Source of the DNA: Cepaea nemoralis
Taxonomy: Eukaryota; Mollusca; Gastropoda; Stylommatophora; Helicidae
Direction: 5' to 3'
DNA: 64,000 nt
Assembly (NCBI GenBank): GCA_014155875.1
Contig: JACEFZ010011380.1
Span: 494,001 to 558,000 of the forward strand
The notes beneath the pieces were generated by a model. It was not told the DNA's origin. It saw only the letters and a program-made list of their open reading frames with translations, and did not search any database. This document shows, piece by piece, positions 38,901-41,439 of the stretch. The position numbers and the translations under genes were made by a program. The stretch's first letter is position 1, and every line of letters begins with the position of its first letter.

Positions 38901-39755
38901 TAAGTGAGTGCAATCTCAAAAAGCTGGCACTGACATCTTCAATCAAAGATTTTGTTTCTGCTTTCAGGTTTGGCTGGACTGAAGCAATCTTTTTACCAAT
39001 CTGACTTAAATGTTGCAGAACTAATCTCGCCTTTGGCAGTTCACTGCTAATATCCTCAAGAACCTGCTTGTTCTTATCTTCGATTGATGTGATGGAATGG
39101 TTTTGATGTCTGCCCACAATGTAACACCGCGAGCATATAGACACCGAGTCATCTTCACAAAAATATTCCAGTATGCGATTGTGTTCAGTACACTTCACTT
39201 CTCCATCACCAGTTGTAACAACAGGCTGACAATCCGAGAGCGCAACAGGCAGGTGATGTTTGATGGCGGCTGACAAACTGTGAACTTTCTGAAAGCACTT
39301 CGCACATAACATGCTGTCACAGTCCACACATTCACATGTAGCATTTTTCACTACACACATTTTACATCGAATTGCTTTGGTCTCTGTGTCCGGAACTGCC
39401 GCTCGTTGGCTCTTATTGTTATGTGACTTCACCACGGGACTAGGTGTCCAAGTCCCAAGCCCAGCTGCTCCACCTTACCTCTCTGATACATTTCAATATA
39501 TGCAGAAAGATAGACATTTACTGGCAGATCTTTGACTCCGTTTTCGATTAAAGTAGTATGTTTACATGTCATGCACGTCACTTGGGACTGGTGAAGATCG
39601 GAATTTGTAACTTTCTTCGACTTCTGCACGACACACGCCTCACAAATCGTGTGTCCACAAGAAAGTACCAGCGGCTGCCTGCTGTTTACCGACTTCGCTT
39701 GAGCCGTCCCTATTGTGAAATTTGATCCACAACTGGGACAACAAGTAATCTTCAT
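1..39755 (-). CDS. RNF17: RNF17/Qin(Kumo)-like RING, B-box, multi-Tudor protein gene, 3' end outside window
   Basis: Spliced gene of at least 16 coding blocks: 39755-38070, 35784-35590, 34357-34151, 32273-32022, 25663-25568, 24321-24197, 21904-21364, 16844-16727, 14767-14600, 12920-12825, 11853-11625, 8638-8471, 7545-7381, 4806-4690, 995-759 and 91-1 (partial). The order is RING, two B-boxes, coiled coil, then four extended Tudor domains; a fifth may lie off the left edge. Known relatives (vertebrate RNF17/TDRD4, Drosophila Qin/Kumo) are cytoplasmic germ-granule scaffolds that bind methyl-arginine tails of PIWI proteins and help piRNA amplification and transposon silencing. All introns from block 2 onward have GT donors and AG acceptors and consistent phases, except one frame break inside block 8. 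Two further frame changes lie in the first block. Architecture and exon chain are read from sequence; function is family knowledge; whether the locus is intact is unresolved. Confidence 0.85.
190..415. repeat. Degenerate tandem repeat, about 96 bp, with CTGT-rich units
   Basis: Two-plus units containing GAGTGCCCAATTCTTAACCC (near 245 and 340) separated by TCTGTCTGTC-type runs. Intronic. Confidence 0.8.
540..765. repeat. Degenerate tandem units containing exon-15 donor-like sequence
   Basis: Units of roughly 35-45 bp each carry a form of CCACTTACCTTCA or CCTTCAGGG, the reverse complement of the exon 15 end plus 5' splice site. At least two units (donor GT at 665-666 and 634-635) keep a usable GT donor. 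Confidence 0.6.
759..995 (-). CDS. RNF17: Exon 15: Tudor 4 core end and SN-like part
   Basis: Acceptor TATTTTAACAG, donor GTGAGT after SSPLK; 237 nt, phase 0 to 0. Encodes VFCVDFGNFYWV (DFGN kept, preceding aromatic replaced by Cys), then YHCVLHDLAPI and WPTVVLQHIRRM. Degenerate repeats of the exon end plus donor follow in the intron. Confidence 0.9.
1096..1210 (-). mobile_element. GAA-tailed SINE-like element, copy A (5' truncated)
   Basis: Same family as copies at 7022, 10410, 11095, 31620, 34654, 49803 and 50240: core GCTGTAAACAGGCACAACGC, a short CCGG-A(n)-CCGG foldback and a GAACGCAGAAGAAG tail. This one is on the minus strand and lacks the GGTTAACCCGG start. Confidence 0.85.
1248..1640. 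repeat. Inverted repeat, arms about 73 bp, enclosing a Penelope-type ribozyme-like motif
   Basis: Arm 1248-1322 (GGTATATTAAGCTCC, AAACACAAACACGTTG) recurs in reverse complement at 1566-1640. The loop holds a GACGTTTCGATTCTCAGAAT block (1461-1480), typical of the terminal repeats of Penelope-like retroelements. Confidence 0.7.
1760..2950 (+). pseudogene. mariner transposase relic interrupted by another transposon
   Basis: The 5' part reads like a mariner N-terminal helix (YKQRIVIEFLIAE). After an internal deletion and stops the C-terminal part reads HPLYSPNLAPSDFHL (the YSPDLAPSD motif), and after the 2091-2786 insertion it goes on with KDALCGTRFEDGG and LVSRWHKAIQVYGDYVE, then stop. Dead copy. 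Confidence 0.85.
2091..2786 (+). mobile_element. piggyBac-like non-autonomous transposon with TTAA duplication
   Basis: Ends are CCCTTTAACAGG and, inverted, CCCTTTACAGGG, flanked by TTAA on both sides (2087-2090 and 2787-2790). Inside, an ATG at 2340 opens an acidic peptide (MDFGDSSSDSRDF) like the N-terminus of piggyBac transposases, stopped after 28 codons. Taking out the element plus one TTAA restores the host mariner frame. Confidence 0.85.
3376..3490 (+). repeat. Inverted partial copy of exon 12 with its splice donor
   Basis: About 100 bp match, on the opposite strand, the last 33 codons of exon 12, the GTATCC donor and the first intron bases; the frame (NNSQMTKSV, ESHK) is still open. 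It is oriented against the gene. Confidence 0.85.
3479..4507. repeat. 1-kb minisatellite, 22-26 bp unit
   Basis: About 40 copies of AGACAGAAAGATGTGTATAT-type units, alternating TGTGTAGACAG, TATAAACAG and TGAGTATAAACAG variants. Long reading frames across it are repeat artefacts. Confidence 0.97.
4508..4637. repeat. GA-rich microsatellite
   Basis: Almost pure (GA)n with AAAG interruptions, ending about 50 nt from the donor of exon 14 on the other strand (a CT-rich tract in the transcript). Confidence 0.97.
4690..4806 (-). CDS. RNF17: Exon 14: Tudor 4 core, first part
   Basis: Acceptor TATTTGGCAG, donor GTTGGC after DDKFK; 117 nt, phase 0 to 0. Encodes WKVGMLCIAWFAEDGFWCRAKILEI. The Tyr of WYRA is Cys, so one cage aromatic is lost. 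A 130-bp GA-rich tract lies about 50 nt downstream of the donor. Confidence 0.9.
4989..5387 (-). mobile_element. tRNA-derived SINE (family E) with 9-bp target duplication
   Basis: GTGATGGGC flanks both sides (4980-4988, 5388-5396). On the minus strand the head carries a B-box-like GGTTCAGACCC (5324-5334) and the tail is (CTAAA)n. A partial copy lies at 43590-43935. Confidence 0.82.
5400..5600 (-). mobile_element. Possible second tRNA-like SINE
   Basis: On the minus strand a GTGGTAGTGCATTGGCTGG head and a TGTTCGATTCCCCC B-box-like block are spaced like a tRNA. No duplication seen. Confidence 0.5.
5745..6000. repeat. Two short tandem arrays
   Basis: Four units of about 31 bp (CAGGACATT...GACAATAACA) at 5756-5850 and three of about 26 bp (ACATGTGTTGGCCCTAACAC) at 5934-6000. 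Confidence 0.85.
6400..6555 (+). mobile_element. 3' end of RNase H LINE, (ATCA)n tail
   Basis: Reads LRWLL.MGTERLWECPECCDVGS then a GATCAATCAATCA tail. Nearly identical to the reverse complement of 32422-32580 and similar to 20683-20755 and 62640-62737. Confidence 0.85.
6600..7270 (+). mobile_element. 3' end of Jockey-like LINE, interrupted by SINE-like copy B
   Basis: Encodes the end of an RNase H domain (TIQWIPSHPE, ADQLAKEGATD) and the C-terminal RLRNHMYTKFKIGE and HILQ motifs of the element at 18936-20671. Stops and frameshifts throughout. Interrupted at 7022-7163. Confidence 0.85.
7022..7163 (+). mobile_element. GAA-tailed SINE-like element, copy B, 13-bp target duplication inside a LINE
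   Basis: AGACAAACCTTCT occurs at 7009-7021 and 7164-7176. The paralogous LINE at about 19050-19075 has one copy of this site, so the exact ends of this 142-bp element are proven by the empty site. Confidence 0.93.
7381..7545 (-). CDS. RNF17: Exon 13: first strands of Tudor 4
   Basis: Acceptor TTGATTCCAG, donor GTGAGT after RIYGL; 165 nt, phase 0 to 0. Encodes LNVKITVVPTFIGSDGSIYVQP then HLSHELQRIYG, the strand-helix start of an extended Tudor domain. Confidence 0.88.
7741..7974. mobile_element. Possible hAT-derived fragment
   Basis: Starts CAGGGGTTCTCAACC, a classic hAT terminal motif, and is flanked by CTCTAGAC and GTCTAGAC (7 of 8 match). It holds a 73-bp tandem duplication and a C-run. 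The right terminal inverted repeat is absent, so the call is weak. Confidence 0.4.
8128..8373 (+). mobile_element. tRNA-derived SINE, family A, copy 1
   Basis: A-box TGGTGAAGTGG at 8141-8151, B-box GGTTCGATTCC at 8186-8196, then a 150-bp body ending in the palindrome GTCGACCCTGTCGAC and GCGACTTTTT. Copies at 24463 and 41171. Confidence 0.92.
8374..8469. repeat. Short minisatellite next to exon 12 donor
   Basis: Reverse-complement relatives of the 3479-4507 units (TACACACACAGACATATC). In the gene direction the array starts within a few bases of the exon 12 donor. Confidence 0.8.
8471..8638 (-). CDS. RNF17: Exon 12: polar linker exon between Tudor 3 and 4
   Basis: Acceptor AATTTTCAG, donor GTATCC after ESHK; 168 nt, exactly 56 codons, phase 0 to 0, matching its neighbours. 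The peptide is Gln, Ser, Asn and Glu rich with no domain. Support is phase and splice sites only. An inverted partial copy of this exon plus donor lies at about 3376-3490 on the other strand, which makes sequence duplication certain but exon status less so. Confidence 0.65.
8750..9350. other. Intron sequence, no confident feature
   Basis: A short Cys-rich reading (DKCPCCGATSWRLHQYSFR) near 9255-9310 looks like a decayed LINE or zinc-ribbon end but is too short to assign. Confidence 0.4.
9358..9605. repeat. 28-bp minisatellite, about 9 copies
   Basis: Unit GAAACAACTACATCACACAG plus GCATGTAA, with ACTATACC variants. Confidence 0.93.
10410..10526 (+). mobile_element. GAA-tailed SINE-like element, copy C, 5' truncated, 11-bp duplication
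   Basis: AAATACAGATC flanks both sides (10399-10409, 10527-10537). The element lacks its first 25 or so bases, a sign of target-primed reverse transcription. Confidence 0.92.
11095..11237 (+). mobile_element. GAA-tailed SINE-like element, copy D, 12-bp duplication
   Basis: AGAACTTCATCA occurs at 11083-11094 and 11238-11249. Full length (143 bp). Confidence 0.93.
11280..11620. other. AT-rich intron sequence, nothing recognised
   Basis: No repeat or coding similarity seen before the exon 11 donor. Confidence 0.5.
11625..11853 (-). CDS. RNF17: Exon 11: end of Tudor 3 and linker
   Basis: 229 nt, phase 2 to 0; acceptor CGTCTCTTTAG, donor GTAAGT (near-perfect) after RFIYT. Encodes KLYIKQEGDP and LPVDLIMEEE (closing strand), then RKAIIRNGLAMPARKESD, the short basic helix that commonly ends an extended Tudor domain (I..GLA), then a Pro-rich linker. 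Confidence 0.88.
11996..12100 (-). mobile_element. 3' part of SINE family B
   Basis: CATATCCTTTACAGGATGTC and TTGACAAGTTTACGTTCAGT match, in reverse, the body of the SINE copies at 33329 and 50016. The tRNA-like head is missing. Confidence 0.8.
12535..12762. repeat. 31-bp minisatellite, about 7 copies
   Basis: Unit TTCATTCACTGCCCATGTTT plus CTGCCACACTA; intronic. Confidence 0.93.
12825..12920 (-). CDS. RNF17: Exon 10: SN-like part of Tudor 3
   Basis: 96 nt, phase 2 to 2; acceptor CTGTGATAG, donor GTGAGA after VMKD. Encodes CHLANLLPAG...WSQTAIEFMATVMKD, the usual C.LA.L and WS..A...F pattern after a Tudor core. Confidence 0.88.
13180..13445. repeat. Short tandem duplications
   Basis: Two to three units of about 54 bp (TTTCAGAGAGTGGTTTTAC) at 13186-13285, then dispersed ACACCCTATTCTCAT words to 13425. 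Confidence 0.7.
13450..13915. other. Intron sequence with an unassigned open frame
   Basis: A 95-codon plus-strand frame (13621-13908) matches nothing I know. Likely chance. Confidence 0.4.
13920..14105. repeat. 44-bp minisatellite, about 4 copies
   Basis: Unit GAGTGAAAGTGTTATAAATA plus GAGGACTTGATTTACAACCAGGAA, with one shortened unit. Confidence 0.93.
14106..14560. other. Intron sequence, nothing confident
   Basis: Weak LINE-like codon patterns only. Confidence 0.4.
14600..14767 (-). CDS. RNF17: Exon 9: Tudor 3 core with complete cage
   Basis: Acceptor TTTTGTTCAG, donor GTAGGC; 168 nt, phase 2 to 2. It encodes FTFDELWYRANIV, then FEVEYVDFGNIDVV and LLPPEFG. WYRA, VEY and DFGN are all present, so this is one of the two Tudor domains in the window expected to bind dimethyl-arginine. 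Confidence 0.92.
15200..16060 (+). pseudogene. LINE reverse transcriptase fragment (RTE-like), truncated both ends
   Basis: Encodes HRSISIMSHITKILLRIIMQ, EEQCGFVEGKGT, LCFIDYTKAFDRVRH, then after a frameshift GIRQGCLMSPDLFSLY, IRYADNTVLIAD and YLGTVITSDGRRLEEI, the ordered fingers and palm motifs of non-LTR reverse transcriptases. The catalytic YADD is YADN. The same family continues with its thumb/C-terminal part at 48026-48580 and, reversed, 17380-18350. Confidence 0.9.
16190..16690 (-). pseudogene. Penelope-like element fragment with GIY-YIG endonuclease
   Basis: A 153-codon frame reads CIYQFTCRCEAIYIGRTERQ then RVSEHIPNWL, ASSVGRHVLETAHV and LKFAEAILI. This is the Cys-rich linker, the IYIGRT core, the Arg helix and the EA..I motif of the GIY-YIG nuclease that ends Penelope-like retroelements. 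The reverse transcriptase is missing. Confidence 0.85.
16727..16844 (-). CDS. RNF17: Exon 8: Tudor 3 helix, contains a frame break
   Basis: Acceptor TTTTACTAG, donor GTGAGT; 118 nt. Entering in phase 0 gives VTEAQGDLLQLMKDMQEGVQQLPA, a normal Tudor helix. The frame that joins exon 9 reads SWAVNDFCAA, also a normal Tudor sequence, but it lies in a different frame. The switch falls in the C-rich stretch at about 16765-16785. A one-base assembly error or a real frameshift fits; no splice choice that I tried repairs it. Confidence 0.8.
17372..18350 (-). pseudogene. LINE C-terminal part (RTE-like), minus strand
   Basis: Reads SDGRCLDEIRTRIATAKVAF, then YIEPVLLYGCEVWTM, FLRKMQKIPWTDRKTNEQVL and RRLQFFGHVI-type motifs, ending in a (ATG)n-type tail at 17370-17380. 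Same family as 15200-16060 and 48026-48580. The upstream half to 18350 is decayed. Confidence 0.85.
18480..18930 (+). mobile_element. RNase H LINE 3' part, split by the next element
   Basis: Decayed RNase H readings (GNKQADRLAGTA) run into ISIGNLCWLL at 18900-18935 and resume at 20683-20755 (a GACTGAGCGCTTATGGGAAT end and CTCAA tail). Confidence 0.75.
18936..20671 (-). mobile_element. Jockey-like LINE, 5' truncated: YADD palm, RNase H, Cys-rich C-terminus
   Basis: TGCTGGCTGTT flanks both sides (18925-18935, 20672-20682), giving exact ends. From the 5' side: AAMYADDLLLW (20626), PTYLGVTFDGRLTWRKHI, IRPHLEYGSTAW, KVQNQALRVTTGGM, then RNase H (VYTDGSAQNAV, DAEIEAIKIA) and a C-terminal CPCGLASQTAEHILQDCP motif. 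Several frameshifts. The 3' end is GAACGAAAGAAGAAG, as in the GAA-tailed SINE-like family. Confidence 0.92.
20683..20755 (+). mobile_element. RNase H LINE 3' tail, continuation of 18480-18930
   Basis: Continues the interrupted LINE across the nested insertion and ends in an ACTCAACTCA tail. Confidence 0.8.
20760..21235. other. Intron sequence, nothing recognised
   Basis: No coding or repeat similarity found. Confidence 0.45.
21236..21363. repeat. 41-bp tandem repeat starting at exon 7 donor
   Basis: CAAATAAAAACATAC ends at 21281, 21322 and 21363; in the gene direction each unit begins GTATGTTTTTATTTG, the exact start of intron 7. Confidence 0.95.
21364..21904 (-). CDS. RNF17: Exon 7: end of Tudor 2, long Ser/Thr/Lys linker, start of Tudor 3
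   Basis: The longest inner exon (541 nt, phase 2 to 0), acceptor TATTTCTAAG, donor GTATGT after EFYVQ. It begins with the closing strand of Tudor 2 (HIVLWLDD and NEVLVDLGFA), continues with about 100 low-complexity residues rich in Ser, Thr, Lys and Gln, then YIEVFISNYISPSEFYVQ, the first strands of Tudor 3. A 41-bp tandem array starts exactly at its donor. Confidence 0.88.
22140..22405 (+). mobile_element. SINE related to family B
   Basis: GGGAGCCGGTCGTTCAGAGA, CAATGGTAAACTACTGAACG and CTGCAATGTCGTATAAAAG resemble the family B body; TGTTCGAAACAC could be a decayed B-box. Confidence 0.65.
22505..22930. other. Intron sequence, nothing confident
   Basis: A 91-codon plus-strand frame (22553-22828) is unassigned. 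Confidence 0.4.
22995..23415 (+). mobile_element. Insertion in left arm, 12-bp duplication
   Basis: ATCATTTTTATC flanks it (22983-22994, 23416-23427). A SINE-like body with TGGCGTGTCCAGCGTGGTTA and TTTCCGGATCC words and an AATAATCAATCA tail. Confidence 0.8.
23510..24062 (-). mobile_element. Insertion in right arm, 14-bp duplication, (TAAC)n tail
   Basis: GGTCAGCATATTTA occurs at 23496-23509 and 24063-24076. The (GTTA)n start is the reverse complement of a 3' tail, so it lies on the minus strand. Unclassified non-LTR-type element. Confidence 0.82.
24197..24321 (-). CDS. RNF17: Exon 6: SN-like part of Tudor 2
   Basis: Acceptor TGCTTCCAG, donor GTAATC after KFF; 125 nt, phase 0 to 2. The protein AIPCQLLDV...GHWSDEAKLWCANNLP matches the post-core helix and strand of an extended Tudor (the PCQL motif follows the LP.Q of the previous exon directly across the splice). 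Confidence 0.86.
24463..24730 (+). mobile_element. tRNA-derived SINE, family A, copy 2, 12-bp duplication
   Basis: AACAGTCCACCT at 24451-24462 and 24731-24742. A-box TGGTGAAGTGG and B-box GGTTCAATTCC are present; the 3' end is GTCGACTTTTTAAGCGAC then T-run. Confidence 0.94.
24812..24932 (-). mobile_element. 3' part of SINE family B
   Basis: TGTCCTTTACAGGACATCAC and GTTCAGTAGTTTGCCATTGC words. Confidence 0.8.
24933..25560. other. Intron sequence, traces of LINE tail only
   Basis: AATCAGATTGCAATTGATAT near 25240 recalls the RNase H LINE 3' end but is too decayed to call. Confidence 0.4.
25568..25663 (-). CDS. RNF17: Exon 5: Tudor 2 core, cage residues lost
   Basis: 96 nt, phase 0 to 0, acceptor TATCCAG, donor GTCAGA. 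It encodes VSVKLVDLGITETV...LPIQ. The place of the usual DYGN or DFGN is DLGI, so both the second aromatic and the Asn of the methyl-arginine pocket are missing. The fold is recognisable from spacing and from the LP.Q end. Confidence 0.85.
25783..26562. repeat. 46-48-bp minisatellite, about 17 copies
   Basis: Unit CTCTCAGCTGTTGAAGTCGC plus CTGATCAAGTCTCTATAAGCCTTTAA; units differ mainly in TATAAGCC, TATACAGCC and AAACAGCC joins. Confidence 0.97.
26563..26870. other. Intron sequence, nothing recognised
   Basis: AT-rich, then a GC-balanced stretch without repeats. Confidence 0.45.
27536..27900. repeat. CCT/CTC low-complexity tract
   Basis: Polypyrimidine on the plus strand; encoded Pro/Ser/Leu frame is an artefact. 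Confidence 0.95.
28015..28440. repeat. Tandem copies of the Helitron 3' end
   Basis: Four units with GGGAACGGGAGCTTATATGA, ATGAGATGCTCCCCACCAGG and GGCGAAGCCGGGCCGGGTC, separated by CAGACAGA runs of variable length. An older unit is at about 27425-27490. Confidence 0.93.
28441..28822. other. Intron sequence, nothing recognised
   Basis: TA-rich start, then unique-looking sequence. Confidence 0.45.
28827..31563 (-). mobile_element. Kolobok-like DNA transposon (TTAA duplication)
   Basis: TTAA at 28823-28826 and 31564-31567 flank inverted ends GGCGATG and CATCGCC. The interior holds one transposase relic on the minus strand. TTAA duplication plus this transposase type fits the Kolobok superfamily better than classical Mutator, which makes about 9-bp duplications. 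Confidence 0.7.
29420..31043 (-). pseudogene. Mutator-like/Kolobok-type DDE transposase, frame-broken
   Basis: Start MPRSKKFN at 31043 runs into a stop after 16 codons and a frameshift; the main frame (30879-29788, 363 codons) has a Cys pair (CCPVCKND), SVSFDGTWLTRGH and YTSILSDGDTKTF, which look like DDE-region motifs, and ends at a premature stop. A further frame (29771-29571) holds NECLHSLIWARC, and another to about 29420 the basic tail with ALEGGPAYSTGQ, typical of the end of this family. In molluscs this protein is usually labelled Mutator-like transposase domain protein. Confidence 0.82.
31620..31760 (-). mobile_element. GAA-tailed SINE-like element, copy E
   Basis: Full length, minus strand; ATGCTTTT flanks (31612-31619, 31761-31768). 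Lies 52 bp from the Kolobok-like right end. Confidence 0.88.
32022..32273 (-). CDS. RNF17: Exon 4: first half of Tudor 2
   Basis: Strong acceptor (TTTCCTTTCAG) before GCGATGTCAG; donor read as GTACAT after LSSP, a non-optimal site (an alternative GTCAAG lies 10 nt upstream but leaves the frame wrong). 252 nt, phase 0 to 0. The motif order SPWDIQVVYL, then DGQWHRAKV marks the start of an extended Tudor domain. The usual Tyr of WYRA is His here. Confidence 0.82.
32422..33010 (-). mobile_element. RNase H LINE 3' part
   Basis: Reads IAWIFAPGHAGVLGNEQTDRL (last RNase H Asp) and ends with a (GATT)n, i.e. (AATC)n, tail. Same family as 44084-46861 and 62254-62737 by motif. Confidence 0.88.
33011..33184. 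other. Short unassigned intron stretch
   Basis: Small internal inverted words (GGGGGTAGAAA, TTTCTACCCC at 33064 and 33157) suggest a degenerate foldback; not resolved. Confidence 0.35.
33185..34010 (+). pseudogene. LINE reverse transcriptase fragment split by SINE family B
   Basis: GVRQGCILSPVFFL before and DCLDFAGDTALLSS, QMQVNLHTLGGRSQQLGLNI and SNVDIDGGIDKD after the SINE at 33329-33580: palm motifs of a non-LTR polymerase, with FADD mutated to FAGD. Confidence 0.85.
33329..33580 (+). mobile_element. tRNA-derived SINE, family B, copy 1, inside a LINE
   Basis: A-box TGGCCTAGAAG, B-box GGTTCGAATCG; TATTCTTCTTA and TATTGTTCTTA flank it (10 of 11 match). 3' end GATGTTGACAGCAATGTCCT then AAAGGATATGCAAAC. 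Confidence 0.92.
34151..34357 (-). CDS. RNF17: Exon 3: Tudor 1 SN-like part and linker to Tudor 2
   Basis: Acceptor CTACTAG before TTGCTGATG; donor GTTTGT after DFIK; 207 nt, phase 0 to 0. The protein includes GAMFEVDLSCIPVSD and RDILIFLELARF, typical of the outer SN-like half of an extended Tudor domain (a short FxVDL strand, then the helix that begins the linker). Confidence 0.85.
34654..34797 (+). mobile_element. GAA-tailed SINE-like element, copy F, 14-bp duplication
   Basis: AAACAAGTGGACAT at 34640-34653 and 34798-34811; full length. Confidence 0.94.
34958..35251 (+). mobile_element. tRNA-derived SINE, family C, copy 1
   Basis: A-box TGGCTGAATGG (34970-34980), B-box GGTTCAACCCC (35029-35039), with an extra arm as in Leu or Ser tRNA. 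Flanks AAACTGATAAA and AAACTTGATAAA look like a diverged target duplication. Confidence 0.9.
35590..35784 (-). CDS. RNF17: Exon 2: second half of Tudor 1 core
   Basis: The acceptor (TTCTGAAG) gives VHVKYIDFGND and the donor is GTACAA after TQNQ; the exon is 195 nt, phase 0 to 0. The YIDFGN motif supplies the last aromatic cage residues and the Asn that contacts dimethyl-arginine in canonical extended Tudor domains. Together with WYRA in the previous exon, Tudor 1 has a complete-looking cage. Confidence 0.88.
35800..37050. other. Intron sequence, no confident feature
   Basis: AT-rich; some codon-like stretches (36310-36850) but no family recognised. Confidence 0.4.
37056..37262. repeat. Degenerate 38-45-bp tandem repeat, about 5 copies
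   Basis: Units contain CTGTTCTTCAAGGCTGACAT and TTTTCATCATGACATCA. Confidence 0.88.
37263..38060. other. Intron 1, 3' part, nothing recognised
   Basis: No domain or repeat seen. Confidence 0.4.
38070..39755 (-). CDS. RNF17: Exon block 1: RING finger, two B-boxes, coiled coil, start of Tudor 1
   Basis: The first in-frame ATG is at 39755. A C3HC4 RING follows at once (CPSC near residue 6, then LSCGHTICEAC, then CMTC). Next come B-box 1 (CKMC, CVDC, CAKC near 39360-39250) and B-box 2 (CTEH, FCED, CSRC and terminal H residues near 39215-39080), then about 150 residues of coiled coil (39080-38650), a Ser-rich linker, and the first half of Tudor 1 (PNDFYVQL, KQWYRAQV). The donor is GTAGGT after NSYK at 38070. 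The frame changes twice: near 39470-39387 and near 38460. The first can be solved by an 83-nt GT-AG intron (39469-39387), the second by a 46-nt GTGAGT...CTGTAG intron (about 38506-38461); each can also be solved by a single-base indel. RING ligase activity is possible but not shown. Confidence 0.85.
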
Positions 39756-40235
39756 TCTAGTTAACTTGTCGGAATAAATAAGCGACAATAATAATGTCAA
39801 ATTAAACAGAGAAGAGGAAACTCCAGAAATGTGGTGTCGGCCACAACAGTTTCGACTTGGTCAAACTTCTGTTTCGAAATGTGTGAACACCTCCAGAGAC
39901 AGAAGAGTTACACGCCGTGGCCAGGTTTCTCTAGCCGTACATGCCTCATTCAGACTTGTTTTCCCGTTTTATTTTTCAATAATAATGTTAATATCTTGTT
40001 CAGCCTCTCTGGGTTATTGTTAGGATATATGGAAGATTACCTCACTCTGACATAGACATAAGCTATGATGAGGGTAGGAGATTTATAAAAAGCAATTAAC
40101 AACTAATGGAAATCAGAGCATCCAGGCTACCAGAAAATTAATGCATACTCAAATGAAAAGAACAAGCAACAATCTCCAGACTGCCCAGGACATAGCAAAC
40201 TGAAATACAACATGTTTGATAAACTTTTTTTTTAA
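39756..40235. other. Upstream region of the RNF17-like gene
   Basis: Expected to hold the 5' UTR and promoter (minus strand), but I see no clear TATA or initiator and do not call a start site. Confidence 0.35.
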
Positions 40236-40239
40236 AATT

Positions 40240-40385
40240 CGCATATCCTTTACTGGACATCGCTGTCAACAGCAGCATCTTTCAGCTGTCTGTTGATTTC
40301 TTGGCAAGATTACGCTCAGTAGTTTGCCATTGCTTTCTGAGCGGCCGGCTCAGTTATCCCGCAAGTCACCAGCGCACACGAATGT
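40240..40385 (-). mobile_element. 3' part of SINE family B
   Basis: GCATATCCTTTACTGGACAT, CAGCATCTTTCAGCTG and TTCTTGGCAAGATTACGCTC match the family B body in reverse. Confidence 0.85.
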
Positions 40386-40659
40386 CAAAAATATGCAGAC
40401 TTTAGATATGGTGGAGACGGCATACATCATTTAATCTGAACATCCAAAGAGAAATCGTGATGAAAGCAGTCGATTGTTTTTTATAATTATAATGAAGTTA
40501 TACAAGATCAAAATTTTTTAACAAGATCAGTGTGTGTATGTTATTTGTGTGCTGATGAAGGATTTGTTCGCAACGTCCATTTTGCCACTTGTGATCGTGT
40601 TCTAGTCAAGCTTAACGTTTCTACTTTACGTTTTTGTTAATTTAATCCTTGCATTGTGA

Positions 40660-40890
40660 AATATTTCGGCCACATTAAAGACATAACACTGTTATAAAAA
40701 CCATACTGCAAGGCAAGGTTAAAGGCAAGCGAGCAAGAGGTAGACAACGATACAAGTGGGAATATAACATCAAGAGATGGACGAACATCAGCCTGACAGA
40801 ATGTACAGTCAGGGGTGAAACAGTGTCGGAGATCCATTGCAGCCAACCTTCATTGTGGAGACGGCTCTTGATTGATTGATTGGTAAGTTC
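40660..40890 (+). mobile_element. LINE 3' end (RTE-like), decayed
   Basis: Reads KGKRARGRQRYKWEYNIKRW then a GATTGATTGATTGG tail; this is the usual RGR....W...I..W end of such polymerases. Confidence 0.8.
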
Positions 40891-41170
40891 AGAATTTTTC
40901 ATAAGGCGAGATTGGCTAACAATGCGACGTTCATCTACCAAGTGTTTGAATGTCTCACTACACGTTGCATGTAGAACACATTTGAAAAATGAAGTTCATG
41001 GCGCCATCAAAAGAGAATGTGCTAAAATGCATTAAATTAGTTACAGTAGTTATGCTATGGTCTAACGCTGTTTTGGGGGAGCTGAAAAGTGCCAATAAAA
41101 TATTCATTATAACAGGTGTTGGAAATTCCCACCACGGGCTTCAAGACATGACAGTACATGTTTCTTCATT

Positions 41171-41419
41171 TTAAAAAAGTCACTTAAAAGTCGACAGGGT
41201 CGACTTCATTGCACCGGGTTTTATCCCATATGGCTCGGTCTCTTTCCGCAGCACGGAAAGCGTCGCATAAAGCACGAACTCCGTAGCTTTTAGCGACGAC
41301 CCACAGGAGTCTCCGAAATATTTAACTCGTAAACCGAAGGACGCGGCCCGGAATCGAACCCACAACCTTCGGAGCACGAGCCAAACGGCTTGACCACTTC
41401 GCCACAGAGACTCCCACCA
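41171..41419 (-). mobile_element. tRNA-derived SINE, family A, copy 3, 9-bp duplication
   Basis: TTCTTCATT at 41162-41170 and 41420-41428. On the minus strand A-box TGGCGAAGTGG and B-box GGTTCGATTCC. Confidence 0.94.
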
Positions 41420-41439
41420 TTCTTCATTAACAACGTGTC

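Noticed and set aside
40989..41174. Short protein with an apparent signal peptide (MKFMAPSKEN...)
   Set aside because: Only 61 codons and its end overlaps the duplication of a SINE; no family, no splice evidence.
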